Origin: Phycisphaerae bacterium
Lineage (GTDB): Bacteria; Planctomycetota; Phycisphaerae; UBA1845; PWPN01
Length of the DNA stretch: 60,884 nt
NCBI GenBank assembly: GCA_030372985.1
Contig: JAUCQB010000014.1
Span: 1-60,884, forward strand
Direction: 5' to 3'
Shown: in pieces, positions 9,122 to 17,201 of the stretch
How the letters are laid out: each line of letters opens with the position of its first letter
Numbering within the stretch: position 1 is the first letter of the stretch
Translations under genes and position numbers: made by a program
The notes under the pieces: model-generated
What the model was told of the DNA's origin: nothing
Database searches by the model: none
Seen by the model: only the letters and a program-made list of their open reading frames with translations

Positions 9122-9553
9122 ATGCCGCAGACTGACCCGAACCATCTCCTCCTGATCGTCACGGGAGCATCGCTGCGGGGCGAGGCTGCCGATCGTCCAC
9201 TGGCCTATCCGCTCGCCCAAGAGGTGGCCGCTCGTCTCGGCCCGGAGTCACCCTGGAAGCCGCTGGTCATCAGCGACGTTCTCTACATCAATGACAAGAG
9301 GCTGGCCAGGCAGCCGGCCATCTCGGTCGGCGGGCCGGGGGTGAACCACCTGTCCGCCCTGCTGTTTCAGGAGCTTCCCTCGGTCGTGACCATCGACAAC
9401 GTTCTGACCATCCAGATGGATATCGAATTGACCGACCTGCGGTGCTGTTTGTGGGGCATGAACCACGAACAGACCGTCGAAGCCGTGAACTTGTTTCTCA
9501 AGAGGGGCTACCTGGACCGGTTTCTTGAAGGGGTGACACAGAAAAGCCCGTAG
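9122..9553 (+). CDS. Conserved-looking small protein of unknown function
   Basis: This is a 143-aa soluble protein that I do not recognise. GAGG lies 14 nt before the ATG. It contains a glycine segment SVGGPGVNHLSALLFQELP (about 67-85) and a WGMNHEQT motif, with predicted alternating strands and helices and no signal or membrane segment. The opening LLLIVTGAS plus the GGPGVNH loop could suggest a nucleotide or small-ligand binding fold, but no family motif is clear enough to name. It lies about 180 nt upstream of metK on the same strand. Confidence 0.6.
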   Translation: MPQTDPNHLLLIVTGASLRGEAADRPLAYPLAQEVAARLGPESPWKPLVISDVLYINDKRLARQPAISVGGPGVNHLSALLFQELPSVVTIDNVLTIQMDIELTDLRCCLWGMNHEQTVEAVNLFLKRGYLDRFLEGVTQKSP

Positions 9554-9734
9554 CACGGGCGTTCCTTGTCAAGAACGGTTTAACCACATAACATACTGTC
9601 CCAAAATCGGCGGTTGGCTGCGAAGCGACTTGCCAAGATGGCCGGCCTCGTCCCGAGTCTGGGATCGTGGGCCGGAGCGGCCGACGTAAGGCCCTGTACA
9701 CGAGTCCCGATGATAGTGACGAAAGGATATTGGA

Positions 9735-10970
9735 TTGGTTACCCCCACGAACAAGCGACGTTACCTGTTCACTTCGGAGTCCGTTTCTCAGGGGCATCCC
9801 GACAAGGTATGCGACCAGATTTCGGATGCCGTCCTCGACAGCCTGCTGCGGCACGACCCGATGGCCCGCGTGGCCCTCGAAACGATGGTCACTACCGGGC
9901 TGATCGTGATGGCCGGTGAGATCACGGTCCACAACACCGCTGCCGAGCGAGCCCTGGCTGACGCCGAGACCACCGCCCGCGAAACCGTCCGCGAGATCGG
10001 CTACACCGACTCGGCCATCGGCTTCGACTATCGCAGTTGTGCCGTGCTCCGGGCCATTCACTCACAGTCGCCCGACATCAGCCAGGGCGTGACCAAGGGC
10101 AAAGGCCGTCACAAGGAACAGGGGGCCGGCGACCAGGGCTTAATGTTCGGTTTTGCATGCCGCGAAACGAAAGCCCTGATGCCGCTGCCGATTCATCTGG
10201 CTCACCGCCTGGTCGAGCGGCTGACCGAGGCCCGCGACAACGGCGAGATCAAATGGCTGCGCCCCGACGCCAAGAGCCAGGTCACTATCGACTACGACGG
10301 CGGCGTGCCCAGGCGAATCGACACCGTCGTCATCTCCACCCAGCACACCGAAGAGGTCGTCGACAAGTCCGGCAATCTCTCGAAGAAGGCCCAGGCCCAG
10401 ATCATCGAGAAGATCATCAAGCCGGTCATCATGCGCGAACGACCCGACCTGTGGACCAGCCGGATTCGCTTCCACATCAATCCGACGGGCCGATTCGTGG
10501 TCGGCGGACCCCACGGCGATTCGGGCCTGACCGGGCGAAAGATCATCGTGGACACCTACGGCGGTCGAGGCCGTCACGGCGGCGGGGCCTTCAGCGGCAA
10601 GGACCCGAGCAAGGTCGACCGCAGCGCCGCCTATATGGGCCGTTACATCGCCAAGAACATCGTGGCTGCCAGGCTGGCCGACGAATGCGAGGTGCAATTC
10701 GCCTACGCCATCGGCGTGGCTGAACCCATCAGCGTGCTCGTCTCCACCAACGGCACCAACCGGATTCCCGAGAAGACGCTCGAAAAACTGGTCCGCGACA
10801 TGTTCCCGATGAAACCGGCGGAAATCATTCAGCACCTGAATTTGCGGCGGCCCATCTATCGCGAGACGGCCCGCAACGGCCACTTCGGCCGCACCGGCCC
10901 GGGTTTCACCTGGGAGAGAACTGACATGGCCGACAAACTCAAGAAGTCCGCGGCCAAGTGGATGAAGTGA
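9735..10970 (+). CDS. metK: S-adenosylmethionine synthetase
   Basis: The enzyme makes S-adenosylmethionine from methionine and ATP. The 411-aa protein carries all family signatures: [21 protein letters not shown] near the N-terminus, [12 protein letters not shown] (about 133-144), [20 protein letters not shown], and the phosphate loop [19 protein letters not shown]. Start is TTG 9735, with GAAAGGA about nine nt upstream; the protein begins [16 protein letters not shown], which fits the family. It is slightly longer than the usual 385-400 aa. In the 180-nt leader I did not recognise a SAM or SAH riboswitch. The gene ends in front of a strong hairpin at 11004-11053. Confidence 0.97.
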   Translation: MVTPTNKRRYLFTSESVSQGHPDKVCDQISDAVLDSLLRHDPMARVALETMVTTGLIVMAGEITVHNTAAERALADAETTARETVREIGYTDSAIGFDYRSCAVLRAIHSQSPDISQGVTKGKGRHKEQGAGDQGLMFGFACRETKALMPLPIHLAHRLVERLTEARDNGEIKWLRPDAKSQVTIDYDGGVPRRIDTVVISTQHTEEVVDKSGNLSKKAQAQIIEKIIKPVIMRERPDLWTSRIRFHINPTGRFVVGGPHGDSGLTGRKIIVDTYGGRGRHGGGAFSGKDPSKVDRSAAYMGRYIAKNIVAARLADECEVQFAYAIGVAEPISVLVSTNGTNRIPEKTLEKLVRDMFPMKPAEIIQHLNLRRPIYRETARNGHFGRTGPGFTWERTDMADKLKKSAAKWMK

Positions 10971-11003
10971 TGGGGTGGTCTGTTGGGCTGTCGGGGCCAA
11001 ATG

Positions 11004-11053
11004 CTATTGGGCTGGCAGGAGCAGTGAACATGCCGCTCCCACCAGCCCAATAG
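11004..11053. terminator. Strong hairpin shared by convergent metK and holB transcripts
   Basis: CTATTGGGCTGG (11004-11015) is perfectly repeated in inverse as CCAGCCCAATAG (11042-11053), and GGAGC/GCTCC extends the stem inward. It lies after metK on the plus strand and after the two micro-peptide genes on the minus strand, so it can serve both transcripts. There is no T tract on either side, so a Rho-independent role is not certain; it may instead protect 3' ends. Confidence 0.6.
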
Positions 11054-11074
11054 CCTGCTGGCGCTTCTGCCCTG

Positions 11075-11158
11075 TCAGCTGCAGCTTCCGCAGCTCCCGC
11101 CGCCAAAAGCGCTCAACAGTAACGTCAGCAGTTGAATCAACCATTCAAACCAAGGCAT
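11075..11158 (-). CDS. Micro-peptide B (27 aa), hydrophobic with GGGSCGSCS tail
   Basis: This is a tiny reading frame of 27 codons plus TGA, on the minus strand after holB. The ATG at 11158 has TGAGGG eight nt upstream. The peptide starts MPWFEW, has a hydrophobic core LIQLLTLLLSAF and ends in a glycine/cysteine tail, GGGSCGSCS, with cysteines at positions 23 and 26. It aligns without gaps to the neighbouring micro-peptide (shared pattern W-L-x-Q-L-L-x-x-L), so the two look like a tandem duplication. It could be a small membrane peptide; alternatives are a type I toxin-like peptide or a modified secreted peptide. Its function is unknown, and translation is inferred from the ribosome site and the paralogy. 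Confidence 0.5.
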   Translation of the reverse strand: MPWFEWLIQLLTLLLSAFGGGSCGSCS

Positions 11159-11275
11159 CACGAGACCCTCACGTTAAGAGACCTGGCGGTTCATCCGTGC
11201 GAACGGCCGCACCGGTAAATCGCGATGAACATCGCCTCGTACCTCCATGCACGAACAGCCGGACGGCCTCCCTGG

Positions 11276-11344
11276 TTACGCCCCGCCGACCAACATATAA
11301 GCCAACATGACCAGTAACTGCAATAGCCACTGGATCAGCATCAT
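11276..11344 (-). CDS. Micro-peptide A (22 aa), hydrophobic, directly after holB
   Basis: This 22-codon frame starts with ATG ATG at 11344, only 15 nt after the holB stop codon. That gap contains AGGGAGG seven nt before the first ATG, one of the best ribosome sites in the window. The peptide is nearly all hydrophobic (core IQWLLQLLVMLAYMLV) and ends GGA before TAA. It would span a membrane once. It resembles the second micro-peptide 118 nt downstream in sequence and in position of W, Q and Leu residues. The placement suggests it is the third gene of a tmk-holB operon. The function is unknown; no known family was recognised. Confidence 0.58.
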   Translation of the reverse strand: MMLIQWLLQLLVMLAYMLVGGA

Positions 11345-11359
11345 GTCCGCGCCTCCCTG

Positions 11360-12610
11360 TCAAGAAGCCCGGCGACCGGCCTGAACGGCCGTCCGGCCCT
11401 GCGAAAGCCCGATGAACATCGTTTCGATCGCCAATTCAGTATTCGCATTGCGGCTGAGGCTGGAATCCGCGTCTGCCAGATGCCTGAGGCAGCCGCGCAG
11501 AGCCCGCTCGCTCAAGGCCGCCAGGCAGTCAATCACGGCCGGCTGATCCTCGTTAACCGGCGCAACAGCCGCACCACAACGCCGCCGTAGGGCATCCATG
11601 TAAAAGTCCGCAAGGGCCGCTAGCAGCGTCTGAAGGCCAACCCGAGACGCATCCGTTTCAGAGACCTCCGGGTCGCGCTCGGCCACGCACTTGGCCAGCG
11701 AACCGGCGTCCTCCATGAAAGGCTTAGCCAGTTCGTTGGGCGCGACGCCCCGATCCTTCTGCATTTTGACCAGTTGTTCGCCCCACGCACGCTTGAGCTC
11801 GAACAATCCGTCATCAATCATCCGCACCGCCGCTCCAAGGCTTCCCCCGGCGTGGCAAGCCGCATAGGCCACCTGCTGGGCCCCGGCATCCGGCCGGAGC
11901 GACCGCACGCGATCGGCCACAAACTCGCCCGGTAGCCACTGAAAGAGCACCTGCTGGCAGCGGGACCGCGTCGTCGGGAGCATCCGGTCCAAGGCATCGG
12001 TCAGAAGGATGATAAACGTATCCGGCGGCGGCTCCTCGAGCGTTTTGAGCAGGGCGTTCTGCGCCGACTCGTTCAGACGCTCCGCCTCGCGGACCACAAA
12101 CACCTTGGCGCGCCCCCGGCTTGGCCTCCTGCCCGCCGGCTCAATTAAGAAATATCGGATGATTTCGACGCCCAGAACGAGGGCCTTTTGCTTTCGGATC
12201 GTGCTGTCAGGATGCTGCTTGTTGAGCTGACGATAGACCAGGAACAGGTCGGGATGCGTCCCCGCATCCACTAGGATACAGTCCTGGCATCGACCGCAGG
12301 CATCCAGAGCTTCTCCCGGCGCGCTATGCCCACCGCCCTGTGTCAATGGGGTGCCATGCCCACGGCTTTGCGTGGGCATGCCGCAACGGCCGGCCTCCGA
12401 GTCGGTCGGATCGTCGAAGATCCCCTCCGGCATCGGCACCTGCATGGGCGATCCGCACAGCAGCAGCTTCGCCAGGCGCATGGCGAGCATTTCCTTGCCC
12501 ACGCCCTCCGGGCCGGCAAAGAGGTAGGCATGCGGCATGCGCCCGCAGTTCAGGGCCCGCTGGATTACCCGGTGGGCCCGGCCCTGGTGCCTGACGTCAA
12601 AAATCGACAC
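11360..12610 (-). CDS. holB: DNA polymerase III delta-prime subunit
   Basis: This is a clamp-loader subunit, part of the DnaX complex that loads the sliding clamp. The 416-aa protein has a Walker A-like GPEGVGKE (33-40), SRGRAKVFVVREAERLN, the NALLKTLEEPP motif and TTRSRCQ (the SRC motif). The zinc module has C52, C105, C108 and C111 (CGRCQDC). In E. coli the first two ligands are eight residues apart; here 52 residues separate them, and part of this loop (about 76-97) is encoded by a palindromic repeat at 12324-12384. Start is GTG 12610, overlapping the end of tmk by 14 nt. C-terminal residues 300-416 form the expected helical domain. Confidence 0.92.
   Translation of the reverse strand: MSIFDVRHQGRAHRVIQRALNCGRMPHAYLFAGPEGVGKEMLAMRLAKLLLCGSPMQVPMPEGIFDDPTDSEAGRCGMPTQSRGHGTPLTQGGGHSAPGEALDACGRCQDCILVDAGTHPDLFLVYRQLNKQHPDSTIRKQKALVLGVEIIRYFLIEPAGRRPSRGRAKVFVVREAERLNESAQNALLKTLEEPPPDTFIILLTDALDRMLPTTRSRCQQVLFQWLPGEFVADRVRSLRPDAGAQQVAYAACHAGGSLGAAVRMIDDGLFELKRAWGEQLVKMQKDRGVAPNELAKPFMEDAGSLAKCVAERDPEVSETDASRVGLQTLLAALADFYMDALRRRCGAAVAPVNEDQPAVIDCLAALSERALRGCLRHLADADSSLSRNANTELAIETMFIGLSQGRTAVQAGRRAS
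12324..12384. repeat. Palindromic repeat inserted in the holB coding sequence
   Basis: Arms CATGCCCACG (12355-12364) and CGTGGGCATG (12371-12380) form a perfect 10-bp stem with a 6-nt loop. A third related arm, ATGCCCACC (12326-12334), lies next to it. The whole element keeps the holB frame open and encodes about 22 residues rich in Gly, Thr, Ser and His inside the zinc-binding loop. No second copy is visible in this window. Confidence 0.7.
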
Positions 12611-13250
12611 GTCTGAGCACCTCCATGATCCGCCCGTGCACCTCGTCCGGCGTGCCGTCGCCGCTCACAATCTCGACCCGGCCGGGATACTTGCCCGGCA
12701 GGCTCAGAAAAATGTCCCGCACTCGCCGGTGAAACTCGATCGGCCGTGACTCCATCGCGTCGTGTCGAGCTCCATCAGCCTGCCCGCGCCGCCCCGCCCG
12801 ATCGAGCCCCTGGTCGGCCGGCAGATCGAGCACCAGGGTGAGTTGGGGCCACGTCTGGCCCACGGCGAAACGGCCAAGCTCGATGATCCGGCCCACATCC
12901 GACCCGGCCGCCCCCTGGTAAGCACACGTCGAAGAGATGAAACGGTCGCAGAGGACGACCTTGCCCGCTCTGACGGCCGGTGCAATCACCTCGCTGACCA
13001 GTTGCGCCCGTGAAGCCATGAACAGCAGCACCTCGCAGCGCACGTCCATGGCCGTCAGCAGGTTCTTGTGGAGCAGGATCTCGCGGATCTGGTCGCCGAT
13101 GGCCGTGCCGCCCGGATCGCGTGTGCAGACGACGGGGATGCCTTCGGCCTCGAGGGCTTGGGCCGCGCATTCGATCTGCGTGCCTTTGCCCGAGCCGTCC
13201 GGCCCGTCAAAGACGATGAACTTGCCCGCGATTTTGTCCTTCAGATTCAC
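12597..13250 (-). CDS. tmk: Thymidylate kinase
   Basis: The enzyme phosphorylates dTMP to dTDP with ATP. The P-loop GPDGSGKGT lies at residues 16-24 when translation starts at GTG 13250, which gives a normal length of 217 aa. The frame stays open 27 codons further upstream to 13331, but those residues (MPQSRLHC...) are unlike the family. DR-type motif CDRFISSTCAYQGA and LPADQGLDR (LID region) follow. The ribosome site before GTG 13250 is weak, so the exact start is open. The gene ends inside the first codons of holB (14-nt overlap), which points to translational coupling; tmk-holB is a common pair in bacteria. Confidence 0.92.
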   Translation of the reverse strand: MNLKDKIAGKFIVFDGPDGSGKGTQIECAAQALEAEGIPVVCTRDPGGTAIGDQIREILLHKNLLTAMDVRCEVLLFMASRAQLVSEVIAPAVRAGKVVLCDRFISSTCAYQGAAGSDVGRIIELGRFAVGQTWPQLTLVLDLPADQGLDRAGRRGQADGARHDAMESRPIEFHRRVRDIFLSLPGKYPGRVEIVSGDGTPDEVHGRIMEVLRRVDF

Positions 13251-13348
13251 GGCCGCCCCGCGCAATGGCCAATCCTGCCGCCGGATCTTACAATCGCCGG
13301 CGACTCGACAGTGTAAGCGGGATTGGGGCAACTGACAAAGGCTTCGGG

Positions 13349-13413
13349 GTTCAGGGTTCAGGCCTGCTCGCCGTGGCGAGGTTCAGGGTTCAGTAGGAGC
13401 GGCTTGCAGCCGC
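13349..13413. repeat. GTTCAG direct repeats and small palindromes
   Basis: The 13-mer GTTCAGGGTTCAG occurs twice (13349-13361 and 13381-13393). Between the copies is a hairpin CTCGCC/GGCGAG, and after them a second hairpin GCGGCT-TGC-AGCCGC (13399-13413). It fills the gap between tmk and yjbQ, which are transcribed divergently. It looks like an intergenic repeat cluster, not a gene. Confidence 0.55.
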
Positions 13414-13506
13414 GACGAGTTCGGGAACTGAAAGCTGGCGGCTGATAGCTGATGGCTTTGTCCACTGCCCGCTCCCGCTCATCGGCAGAATGGAAGGTGC
13501 AATACT

Positions 13507-13926
13507 ATGAAAGCTCATCGTAAGGAGTTGTGGTTCAACACCCCCCACCGCCGGGACTACATCAACATCACCGGTGAGGTGTCCGATGCGGTGCGCGAAA
13601 GCGGCGTGCGCGAAGGGCTTTGCCTGGTCAACGCGATGCACATCACCGCGAGCGTCTACATCAACGATGCCGAGCCCGGATTGATCGCCGACTACGATGA
13701 CTGGCTCGAAAGACTCGCCCCGCACGCCCCGATCTCGCAGTACCGCCACAACGCGACCGGCGAAGACAACGGCGACGCCCACCTCAAGCGCCAGATCATG
13801 GGCCGCGAGGTGGTGGTGGCCATTACCGAGGGCAAGCTCGACCTCGGCCCGTGGGAGCAGATCCACTACGCTGAATTCGACGGGCGGCGGAAGAAGCGCG
13901 TGCTCGTGAAGATTATCGGGGAATGA
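13507..13926 (+). CDS. yjbQ: YjbQ family protein (UPF0047)
   Basis: This 139-aa protein is of the YjbQ/UPF0047 family, reported to have weak thiamine-phosphate synthase-like activity; the true role is unclear. Family signatures are strong: [24 protein letters not shown] (about 43-60), [15 protein letters not shown] and [18 protein letters not shown] (about 86-104). The conserved histidines and GEDNGDAH metal site are intact. It ends [17 protein letters not shown] and RVLVKIIGE, as expected. GGAAGG lies about 11 nt before the ATG. It is a single gene between a repeat cluster and the convergent FGE-like gene. Confidence 0.93.
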   Translation: MKAHRKELWFNTPHRRDYINITGEVSDAVRESGVREGLCLVNAMHITASVYINDAEPGLIADYDDWLERLAPHAPISQYRHNATGEDNGDAHLKRQIMGREVVVAITEGKLDLGPWEQIHYAEFDGRRKKRVLVKIIGE

Positions 13927-14085
13927 GAAGCTGCCATATTATCTTCCCGCTTTCGAGAAGCCGGAAAACGCCGGGAGCCTGACGGAGCGTGGACCAGGAG
14001 ACACTCCAAGGACCGGGAGGACTGTCGGGACAGGGCTTGGCCAGCCACAAGCGAGATAAGGAGGAAGAGAACACCGTGCAAAGAG

Positions 14086-15261
14086 TCATGGAGAACCCAG
14101 GACTAGGCGGAAGCCAAGGTAAAAGCTTCGGTAGGCTGGGCCGAAACCGTAGCGGTACGCCACCCGGCAGTAGTACGCATCGTAGTCCCAGCCGCCCCCC
14201 CGAAGAATACGGTACGTGCCGCTCGTTGGACCGGTCGGATTCGAATACGGACTGCTGCTGTAGTACGTCCCGCCACTCCAGTCATTACACCACTCCCAGA
14301 CGTTGCCCACCATGTCATAGAGGCCGTAATCATTAGCCGTGAAGTAGCCCACCGGGCTCGTATACGGAGACACGCCCGTATTGAAGGTCGGGTGATAACC
14401 TTGAGTCGGGCTTTTGTCGTAGGGGTAGTAGGGGACGCCGTCAGACCAATCACTGTAGTAGTTTGCCCGGGCGTGCTGGATATCGTTACTGTCCGACCAG
14501 GAAAACCGCGTCCCGGCGACGCCACCACGAGCGGCTTTCTCCCATTCGGCCTCGGTGGGAAGGCGGTAGCCGCCGCTCCCGCTGTAATTCCAGGTGGACA
14601 GGTCGTATACCAGTGGCTTACCCTGCATCGCGCTTCGCCAGTTGGCGTAGGCCACCGCGCCGTACCAGGAAACATGGACCATCGGGTGGTTCTCCCTTCC
14701 GGAGGTCGTGCCGAAACTCACGCCGTTCCAGGTAATCTGGCTGCCGGGTGCACTGATCGCTGTATCGCAATATGGGTAGCCGGCCTCGCCGTCATACTTG
14801 TAGACGACGCCGCCGCTCACCGTGATGAGGTTGCCTTGGCTGTTCGCCCAATTGAGGGCATCGGCGTATTGTTGGTTGGTAACCTCGTAGCGGTCAATGT
14901 AGAAGGCGTCGACGTAGACCGCGTGCCGAGGCAGCTCGTCGGCATTCCCCTCGTCGAAGGGGTCGCCCATCAAGAACTCGCCGCTGGGGATCAGGACCAT
15001 GTGCACGCCCGAGCCCAAGGAGCGCTGGAAGACGCCAAAGTCTGCCTGGTCCACGTCCCCGTCGGTATCCAGATCCTTGTCCTCGCACCCGATCGCATAA
15101 CGCACCCCGGGACTTGAAGCGCAGCCCTCAAGAAGGTCAAGGTCCGCGGAATCCACGTCGCCGTCGCCGTCGAAGTCTGCCGGAATCGTCGCCATGGCTG
15201 TACTACCGAGCAGACCACCAGTTAACACGCAGGTCCACATTAGCATCCGGAAAGTGCTCAT
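14086..15261 (-). CDS. Secreted FGE-sulfatase domain protein with N-terminal dockerin-like module
   Basis: This is a 391-aa exported protein. A signal peptide (1-25, ending AMA) is followed by a dockerin-like pair of calcium loops: DFDGDGDVDSADLD (about 29-42) and DLDTDGDVDQADF (about 63-75). Residues 85-391 form a formylglycine-generating-enzyme (SUMF1) fold: MVLIPSGEFLMGD, EVTNQQYADALNW, HPMVHVSWYGAVAYANW, GGYRLPTEAEWEKAARGG, GNVWEWCNDW, RILRGGGWD and GFRLV. Of the two copper-binding cysteines of true FGE only the one in YYCRVAYR is present; the partner five residues before is absent. It is therefore probably not a sulfatase activator but a C-type-lectin-like or other FGE-fold surface protein. 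GGAGAAG precedes the ATG. No sulfatase gene is nearby. Confidence 0.85.
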   Translation of the reverse strand: MSTFRMLMWTCVLTGGLLGSTAMATIPADFDGDGDVDSADLDLLEGCASSPGVRYAIGCEDKDLDTDGDVDQADFGVFQRSLGSGVHMVLIPSGEFLMGDPFDEGNADELPRHAVYVDAFYIDRYEVTNQQYADALNWANSQGNLITVSGGVVYKYDGEAGYPYCDTAISAPGSQITWNGVSFGTTSGRENHPMVHVSWYGAVAYANWRSAMQGKPLVYDLSTWNYSGSGGYRLPTEAEWEKAARGGVAGTRFSWSDSNDIQHARANYYSDWSDGVPYYPYDKSPTQGYHPTFNTGVSPYTSPVGYFTANDYGLYDMVGNVWEWCNDWSGGTYYSSSPYSNPTGPTSGTYRILRGGGWDYDAYYCRVAYRYGFGPAYRSFYLGFRLVLGSP

Positions 15262-16060
15262 GCTTCTTCTCCACGACTTGATCAGTCCTGTAAGGATGTT
15301 GTCTCCTCCACGAGAATGATGCCCTTGGTCATCTGAGCCTTGGTCATCTGAGGAGGGATGTCATTCTACCATGTTTTCCGATAAAACAGCAAGATATTTT
15401 CTGGATTGGCGGAATCCGGGCGGATTGGCCACTCCGAACTGGGAGCGAGGAAGGTACGAAGGCCCGAAGATGAAGCAGGCAATCATGTCCCGGAGCCGAT
15501 GGGGATGGAGCCCGCCAGTGAAGCTCAACCGGTACCGGTCGGCCCCGTGCTCGCGGCCGGCGAACCACATGACCAGGCCGATGAGGTAGACCATGAGGTG
15601 CGTGACCGTCTCCTTGCGGCCCCGGAGAGCGGCGGGGAAGCCGTTGCCGGGCTTGCGGATGACAGCGGCTATTTGAAGCATAGCTGCATATTGGTTTGAT
15701 CAGACGCGAGCAGGTCCCTCGCTGGGTTTCGGGCGCTGGACCCTCAGCGCGTGTTACGCGTAATAAGTTTCGTTTCATGGGGTTACCGATGTAGAAGGCG
15801 GCCGCTGGCCCCAGGATCCGTTCCGGGGCTTTCCACGTGGAGGATTCCCATCCTCATCCTCACCTTCAGCAGACGCGGAGCGGATTCCGGCAGCAGAGAA
15901 GGCCCGGAAGGATTCCCGGCCGCCGCAGCAGATTCCGGGCCCAGCAGAGCAACCTCGGTTCCTCAGCGTTTGGCCGACAACGCTGACCTCCGATCACTGA
16001 TTCAACTGTGGCAGACGCCAGGGTATACGCAGGCCATGATTGTCGGACACGCCCGCAAAA
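15262..16060. other. Gene-poor stretch between the FGE-like and methyltransferase genes
   Basis: About 800 nt with no gene I can support. A minus-strand frame at 15361-15681 reads like protein in places (MVYLIGLVMWFAGREHG) but has no ribosome site and no recognised family; it may be a decayed gene. The sequence at 15300-15350 repeats TTGGTCATCTGAG twice. Nothing resembling a tRNA or structured RNA family was recognised. Confidence 0.4.
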
Positions 16061-16810
16061 CTAACCGATTCCGCGGTCTCGCATCCCGCCATTCCGGCCG
16101 TTCCCCCGTTTCGCGATCCTCTCGCACACGTAGACCGACACGAAACCTGTGCTGCTTTTCTCCACGATCCCTAACCCGCTGCGAGTCATCATTCCTTCCA
16201 GTATCCAATCGAGGGTCGAGAACTCGGTCTTGATGTGTTGTGTCGTCCGTTGGGCCATCTCGTCACCTGCTTGTGACCGGACCCCATCCACCACCGTCTT
16301 GAAGAAGGCATCGTAATCATCGGTCGTTGAGGGAAAGACAACGTCGCGCAGGTAGAGTCGTCCGCCCGGACGAAGGCTTCCCGTCATCACATCGAACGCT
16401 CGCGACTTCCAGAAATCCGGAAGGTGGTGCAGCGCCAACTGGGTGATGATTCCATCCACGGCATGGCCCGGCCGGAAGCCGGAAAGAAACCCGCCCTTTT
16501 CGAACGTCACGCTGCTGACGCCGCGCTGCTCCGCTTTCCGGCGGGCATATTCCAGCATGGCTGGGGAGACATCGCTGGCATAAACATGCCTGACCGCCGG
16601 GGCGAGGGCGAGGGCGCATTCCCCTGTGCCGGTCCCGATCTCCCACACGGTCGAATCCGACGAGAGCAACAGGGCCCTCTGGATGTCCTTCACCTCACCG
16701 CCCACATCGCGCAGCGTTTGCATTCGTCGGTCATAGGCCCGCACCTCGTCCTCGTCGCGATAGTCCGTGCCGACTTGGATCGTCTCATCATATTGCCATG
16801 GATTGTTCAT
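16061..16810 (-). CDS. Class I SAM-dependent methyltransferase
   Basis: This 249-aa methyltransferase has a Rossmann-like fold. Motif I is VWEIGTGTGECAL, followed by YASDVSPAMLEYAR (motif II acidic region) and LALHHLPDF plus LRPGGRLYLRDV (motif IV/post). The substrate is unknown. I place the start at ATG 16810 because GGGAG lies about nine nt upstream; the frame opens at 16855 but without a ribosome site. The N-terminal NNPWQYDE followed by a Tyr/Asp-rich segment is like methyltransferases in the type 11/25 group. It is divergent to nfo and stands alone, so context does not help assign the substrate. Confidence 0.83.
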   Translation of the reverse strand: MNNPWQYDETIQVGTDYRDEDEVRAYDRRMQTLRDVGGEVKDIQRALLLSSDSTVWEIGTGTGECALALAPAVRHVYASDVSPAMLEYARRKAEQRGVSSVTFEKGGFLSGFRPGHAVDGIITQLALHHLPDFWKSRAFDVMTGSLRPGGRLYLRDVVFPSTTDDYDAFFKTVVDGVRSQAGDEMAQRTTQHIKTEFSTLDWILEGMMTRSGLGIVEKSSTGFVSVYVCERIAKRGNGRNGGMRDRGIG

Positions 16811-17107
16811 GGGATGTTCTCCCTGCCGAATAAGGCCGAAGAAGATCCGCATCAAATGCCGGCCGGGCGATCGGGTCGTGGATCTCTTTCAAGGCTCCCT
16901 GCTACCCTCAGAGCCTGCCCACGGCCTCTCGGCTCCCCCGTTCCTGCCCCGCCGTCGACCGCCTCCCTACGAACACCCCCGCCACCTGCCAGCCCGAAAC
17001 CTGCATATTATTTCCCCAGGCTGTCGGACACAATCACAGAGAAACGTGCTCGGGCGGCGGCGCTCAGTTGTTGTTCTGCCGGTGCACCCTACAATCTGCG
17101 AAGAGGG
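16811..17107. other. Intergenic region upstream of the methyltransferase
   Basis: About 300 nt between the divergent methyltransferase and the repeat in front of nfo. It should hold both promoters, but I see no convincing -35/-10 pair and no gene. Confidence 0.35.
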
Positions 17108-17175
17108 GTAGGCCGGGCTTCTGCCCGACGCGTGCCGGTTCTCGCACGGGAATCGGCGTGCACAGCACGCCCTAC
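17108..17175. repeat. Dispersed double-hairpin repeat, copy 1
   Basis: This is a 68-nt element with ends GTAGG/CCTAC. The left arm folds as CGGGC-TTCT-GCCCG and the right arm as GGCGTGC-ACA-GCACGCC. It ends 26 nt before the nfo start codon, so it would be in the 5' leader of nfo. Four more full copies are at 18092, 33230, 33325 and 33440. Confidence 0.75.
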
Positions 17176-17201
17176 GATACTGAACGAGGAACGCGATCTG
17201 G

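Noticed and set aside
9554..9734. Possible SAM or SAH riboswitch upstream of metK
   Set aside because: I looked for conserved core pairs of known classes and did not find a convincing match; there is no clear terminator or ribosome-site sequestering stem.
15361..15681. Minus-strand frame of 106 codons
   Set aside because: Some stretches look protein-like, but no ribosome site, family or context supports it. It may be a decayed gene.
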